The translations under genes and the position numbers were made by a program. Below, piece after piece: positions 30,410 through 34,337 of a stretch of 34,337 nucleotides of DNA. Every line of letters starts with the position of its first letter. Position 1 is the first letter of the stretch. The DNA comes from an uncultured bacterium (GTDB lineage: Bacteria; Patescibacteriota; Minisyncoccia; Phycocordibacterales; Phycocordibacteraceae): assembly GCA_938008595.1 (NCBI GenBank), contig CALLKD010000125.1, positions 1-34,337 on the forward strand, written 5' to 3'. Below the pieces are notes generated by a model. That model saw only the letters and a program-made list of their open reading frames with translations. It was not told where the DNA came from and did not search any database.

Positions 30410-33400
30410 TTATTCCGTTAACCCGCCTTGAACTAGCATATTTAGTTTTGCTCTGGTAATGGGTCCTACATGCCCATACACCCTCTCATTTGGAAACGCT
30501 AGACCGTACTTAGTCTGGAATTTGCCCACCGCGGTTTCTGTAATAGGTCCAAAGTAACCAGTGCCATATTTAGCTGCCATGTATCCCCGAGCTATTAGTG
30601 CATGTTGCAAGTTAAGGACCTCGTTACTTTTTGACCCAATTTTAAGTGGTGAAGTAAACAGTATGGAGGAGTCACCTGTTAGGACATTAGTAGTTGTACT
30701 TGTTTGTGCTGTTGTTCCAAACAAAAGTGCTCGGGTGTTGGTGTCCACCACTCCTGTAGAAGCCAACAAAGAATTCTTCTGGAATGCCATAACTGCAGTT
30801 TCTGTAATAGGACCAAAGTAACCGGTAATGTACTGGATAGCCATGTATCCCCGAGCTACCAACTGTGTTTGTAGCTGTAGTACCAATAATCCCCGGTCTT
30901 CCCGGCGCAAGTCGCTAGTCGTTCCTGATTGTGGGAAGACAGTAGTTACAGTTGTTGATCCACCCCCAGTATTCGAAGAAGAGTGTGACTTCCCTCCCGT
31001 TACTTGTACACTCGCAGTGGTAAATGTGCCATCAACATCTACCTGCTGATTTCCAAAGGAGTCTTTTGATCGCACACGATAGTGATAGAGGGTTGCAGCA
31101 GTAAGTCCTGAAACTGTTACTGAATGACTTGTCGTAAGCAGTGTGTCGAGTGTTGTTGATGCTCCGTATGAAGTAGTTGGTCCATAGTTTACTTGAGTGT
31201 CTGAGAGCTCATCGGTAGTCCATGTAATAGTCACATCGGTCTCCCCAATTGGCCCCACAGATACTGAAGAGATTACGGGAGCTGTGGTGTCTGGAGTGCT
31301 TGTCGTAGTAAAACTAAACTCGCTAGATGTTGCAATATTGTTTGCGCTATCTGCCGACACGACCACACCATAATACGTAATACCCGAAGAAAGTGTGGCA
31401 ACGTTGAGGGTGTGTGAAGTAACAAGTGAAGCCGAAGAAGAACCTACAGAGTACGTTCCAGGGCTTGTGCCAAATGAGAGTTTCGATGTTGCGTTCTCAT
31501 CGGTATTCCACGCAATAGTAGCACTTGTGTTAGTGGTACTTGAAGCGATACTTGAAATCACAGGGGCTGTGGTATCAGGAGCAGCAGTGGTGGTAAAGGT
31601 TAAATCACTTGAGGTAGAAATGTTATTAGACGCATCTGCTCCTCCGACTTGGAAGTGATAGAGGGTTGAGGGTGTGAGACCAGTGAGAGAAATAGAATGG
31701 TTTGTAATCATGGACGCTGAGGTTGAGGAAGTGCCGTAGCCGGAACTTGCACCATAGAGAACGGTAGAAGAGGCATTTTCGTTAGTGGTCCACGTGATTG
31801 TAGCTGTGGTACTTGTGGTACTTGAAGCCACTGAAGAGATCACCGGTGCGGTGGTATCAGGTGCTGCGGCTGTAGTAAAAGTTAAGTCGCTTGATGTTGC
31901 TGTATTGCCAGTTGTGTCAGCGCTACTAATTAGGTAATGGTACAGAGTCGCAGGTGTAAGTCCCGTGAGTGTAATGCTCTGTGAGGTGGTACTTACTGCC
32001 GAAGATGAGGCAGTTCCATACCCTGTAGTGAGTCCATAACTCACTGTTGAGGTTGCTAGCTCGCTCGTGGTCCAGGTAATAACGGCAGCAGTTGTGGTTG
32101 TTGCAACAGAGATGGAAGAAAGTATGGGAACTGTGGTATCACCAGCTCCCTGCACTACGTCAAACGTGTGTGTAGAGTACCCACCAGTATAGGTAAAGGA
32201 AATCTTCCCCGAGCCGTCAGACGTACAGACTCCGTTAGTACAGCCAGTAATAGTAGAGGTGGCGAGTGTTCCATCCACAGTCACGGTATACGGAGTATTT
32301 GCCGCAAGATCCCCCACCGTGTGTACTGTGTTATTAAGCGCAGTGGTGCTACTAGTCTCTGACCATGTCTTTTGTCTTGTACCTGTATTAATCCAAGTAC
32401 TAATATTTACATCGAGCCACTCTGTAGTGTTTGTGCCAGGGATGCTAATCGTAAGGTTTGCAGTACCAGCCCCAGTAGGTGTTGATTCGTTTCTAAACTT
32501 TTCATCACCATACAGACGGATAGTGGTTGAGGTACTCACCTGATCGGTTCCCATGAGAAGTGTAGGAATATATTCATACGCACCTGCGTCAACCGTTCCA
32601 TATATGAGATTTCCATTAAAGTCGTACGGCAATGTTTGATACTGGGCAATAGTAGAGGTTGCAAGATCCACTGCAACTGTATTAAAGACAAGGTTATAGT
32701 CTCCATTTCCTCCCCCTGCTCCTAGTCGCGATCTATCATTAACCCACAAGGGTGTTGTTGAACTATTACCAATATTGAAAATTGATGAAAGACCTAAGAA
32801 CTCAAACACAAAGGCGTTGTTTGTCTGCGTCACATTGTTTGATGACCCCACCATGTTAACAGCAGACCAGTTCGCAATACGAAGTCCATTAGGGTCTACT
32901 GAAAATGTATCTGATTTACTTCCCGATAACTGAAAGGCATTATTTCTAATGGACCAGTTGTAACGGGGTTCTGAAGTGGTTGCATATTCGTTATATGCAA
33001 AACTTTCTCGTTGCCCTGCAGCAGTGTTATTCCAAACAATTACATTGTTCATGGTGCCCACACTGCTATCCGCGGCAATCTGTATTAGAGGAGATACCGC
33101 GTTCTGGCTTTCCAGCACATTTTGCACCACCGCCACGTTGCTCATTCCAGAACCCATAGCATATAGCGCTACGTTATTTACATTGTATGCAGAGTTAAAT
33201 GCATATATTGAATTATTGCTTGGCTGATTACCGGCAGAGTCACCGATTTCTACAAACCCTTCCCCTGCGGGCCCGGTTATAACGTTTTTGTTACCCAAGG
33301 TTGCATATTGGTGCGTATACACAACGCTAGCTGAGCTATTTCCTCGCACAAGCGCAGCAGGTCCCTTACTTGTGCTGAATGTTGCCCATAGGGTACCCCC

Positions 33401-34337
33401 GGCTATGGCGGCAAATTGATTTTGGGTAATATAGAACACCTTATTACCAATAAAAGGCTGGGCACTAGAAGCTCCTGTAGAGTTCACATAACTATTGTGT
33501 AACCACACAGACACTGATCCGGTAATGTCACGCAACACAGTTGAGGTTGCTACTATCGTTACCCCTTCCAACTTAATCAATCCTGTGAAGTTAAGATTGG
33601 GACTTGCTGCTCCGTTTAGAATGGTACTTGAGGCGAGTGCCGTGGAAGCTGGTTTTACAATAAGCCAAGTATCCATTGTGGTGGAAATAGGAAGAGTCCC
33701 TGTTGCAAAGTTATATGTCCCTGGATTTAAGAGAATCACCCCACCTCCTGCATTAGTTCTTCCAAAGTTAGCGGTATTGTAGGTGCGTATTGCCGTCCAC
33801 GCATTGCGAACGTTACTAAAGGCGGTTGCAGTACCTCCTGCCTCTGCAGCAGCTTGTGAGGTGTAAATAGCAGCACCTGTTGAAGTCCCAGTTTTTCCAA
33901 GTGGGTCTAGAAGCACATATGCAACCCCATAGGCACCTGTCTTATCTAGCACGTTGGTAAGTGGTCCTAGCTGCTCACTTGGTTGATCAACGCCATCAGA
34001 GGTGGTTGCTGACTTAAGTGTGGAGCTTGCAATACCGATCCACGGATAAGCTTCAAAGTTCACCATTATTTTATCGCCCTGCGTAAAACTACTTACTGGT
34101 ATTGTTGCGGCGTATACCAGAACATTATTATTTGCGTCACCAGTGCGGGTAGACTTTGTCATTGTGGTGACTGTTTGTGAGGTGCTGTTTCCGTGCTGAT
34201 CGCTCGCAATGAATTTCATTGCGGCGAGTGGTTTACCGGCAGTACCAAACTTATGAAATGCCGTTGCCTCCACAAGGAAATCTCCTGTTACTCGTTCGTA
34301 TCCAGGCCATGCCCACCTCCCTATTACTTTTGGATAG
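30410..34337 (-). CDS. Giant cell-surface protein: probable beta-helix, four Fn3-like repeats, two peptidoglycan-binding domains (5' end cut off)
   Basis: The frame is open to the window edge, so the N-terminus is missing; over 1300 residues are visible. In order: a beta-rich start; a region rich in short Asn/Gly/Thr strands typical of a parallel beta-helix (right-handed, pectate-lyase-like), roughly residues 150-600; a linker domain; four tandem Fn3-like domains of ~90 residues, each starting DTTAPVISS or similar and containing ATITWTT and GLTPxTLYHY motifs; a Ser/Thr/Gly linker; and two PG_binding_1 repeats sharing ARGYMAxxYxTGYFGPITET. It would be wall-anchored at its C-terminus and display the helix outward, as an adhesin or glycan-binding or degrading factor. 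No catalytic motif was recognised. Confidence 0.85.
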   Translation of the reverse strand, partial: YPKVIGRWAWPGYERVTGDFLVEATAFHKFGTAGKPLAAMKFIASDQHGNSTSQTVTTMTKSTRTGDANNNVLVYAATIPVSSFTQGDKIMVNFEAYPWIGIASSTLKSATTSDGVDQPSEQLGPLTNVLDKTGAYGVAYVLLDPLGKTGTSTGAAIYTSQAAAEAGGTATAFSNVRNAWTAIRTYNTANFGRTNAGGGVILLNPGTYNFATGTLPISTTMDTWLIVKPASTALASSTILNGAASPNLNFTGLIKLEGVTIVATSTVLRDITGSVSVWLHNSYVNSTGASSAQPFIGNKVFYITQNQFAAIAGGTLWATFSTSKGPAALVRGNSSASVVYTHQYATLGNKNVITGPAGEGFVEIGDSAGNQPSNNSIYAFNSAYNVNNVALYAMGSGMSNVAVVQNVLESQNAVSPLIQIAADSSVGTMNNVIVWNNTAAGQRESFAYNEYATTSEPRYNWSIRNNAFQLSGSKSDTFSVDPNGLRIANWSAVNMVGSSNNVTQTNNAFVFEFLGLSSIFNIGNSSTTPLWVNDRSRLGAGGGNGDYNLVFNTVAVDLATSTIAQYQTLPYDFNGNLIYGTVDAGAYEYIPTLLMGTDQVSTSTTIRLYGDEKFRNESTPTGAGTANLTISIPGTNTTEWLDVNISTWINTGTRQKTWSETSSTTALNNTVHTVGDLAANTPYTVTVDGTLATSTITGCTNGVCTSDGSGKISFTYTGGYSTHTFDVVQGAGDTTVPILSSISVATTTTAAVITWTTSELATSTVSYGLTTGYGTASSSAVSTTSQSITLTGLTPATLYHYLISSADTTGNTATSSDLTFTTAAAPDTTAPVISSVASSTTSTTATITWTTNENASSTVLYGASSGYGTSSTSASMITNHSISLTGLTPSTLYHFQVGGADASNNISTSSDLTFTTTAAPDTTAPVISSIASSTTNTSATIAWNTDENATSKLSFGTSPGTYSVGSSSASLVTSHTLNVATLSSGITYYGVVVSADSANNIATSSEFSFTTTSTPDTTAPVISSVSVGPIGETDVTITWTTDELSDTQVNYGPTTSYGASTTLDTLLTTSHSVTVSGLTAATLYHYRVRSKDSFGNQQVDVDGTFTTASVQVTGGKSHSSSNTGGGSTTVTTVFPQSGTTSDLRREDRGLLVLQLQTQLVARGYMAIQYITGYFGPITETAVMAFQKNSLLASTGVVDTNTRALLFGTTAQTSTTTNVLTGDSSILFTSPLKIGSKSNEVLNLQHALIARGYMAAKYGTGYFGPITETAVGKFQTKYGLAFPNERVYGHVGPITRAKLNMLVQGGLTE

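Noticed and set aside
30410..34337. Repeats in this gene as a CRISPR array or mobile element
   Set aside because: They are in-frame protein repeats (Fn3-like and peptidoglycan-binding) of unequal sequence; there are no identical direct repeats with unique spacers and no cas or transposase genes.

Overview
The window is a 34.3 kb piece of a small bacterial genome, most likely a Candidatus Patescibacteria (CPR) member of the Parcubacteria type. This is inferred from gene content and order, not from a tree. The clues are very tight packing of housekeeping genes, an archaeal-type AspRS, CPR-style versions of TruB, MurG, MraY and ScpA/ScpB, no biosynthetic pathways except cell wall steps, and a giant repeat-rich surface protein. 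TGA acts as a stop codon, so the code looks standard.

Layout: 1-1.0 kb holds the start of truB, an unknown 123-aa gene and a GatB/YqeY-domain gene (minus strand). 1.1-3.4 kb holds rmuC, rplU and a three-gene cassette of tiny proteins (plus). 3.4-7.8 kb holds recR, dnaB, cysS and a CorA-type transporter (minus). 7.9-12.8 kb mixes an S41 protease, rplI, rpmA, a membrane protein with a Cys-rich tail, a DEDDh-like exonuclease and a LOG-family protein with two small extra genes. 12.8-13.3 kb has no gene. 13.3-15.6 kb holds a CAP-domain protein, a DUF3467 protein, small unknowns and an AlkA-type glycosylase. 15.6-25.4 kb is a long minus-strand run: M23 hydrolase, gltX, murG, ftsW, mraY, a D,D-carboxypeptidase, scpB, scpA and aspS. 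25.4-30.4 kb holds a 58-aa membrane protein, trpS, a GreA-like protein, tRNA-Tyr, tyrS, a membrane protein and dnaJ. The window ends inside a >1300-aa surface protein with a probable beta-helix, four Fn3-like repeats and two peptidoglycan-binding domains.

Functional themes are peptidoglycan lipid II synthesis and wall remodelling (mraY, ftsW, murG, carboxypeptidase, M23, CAP, surface protein), translation (four to five aminoacyl-tRNA synthetase genes, three ribosomal proteins, tRNA-Tyr), and chromosome maintenance (dnaB, recR, rmuC, scpAB, AlkA).

The most striking pattern is the way genes start. About twenty housekeeping genes have a sigma70-like -10 box (mostly TATACT) ending only 5-12 nt before the start codon, which predicts leaderless or nearly leaderless mRNAs. 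A second class of eight small genes of unknown or peripheral function has a classical Shine-Dalgarno (typically GGGAG, 7 nt, then ATG/GTG), usually its own promoter and a hairpin terminator, and several are visibly GC-richer than their neighbours. These look like self-contained expression cassettes slotted between core genes. One cassette encodes two tandem paralogous tiny membrane proteins with an ungapped LFWPWY motif.
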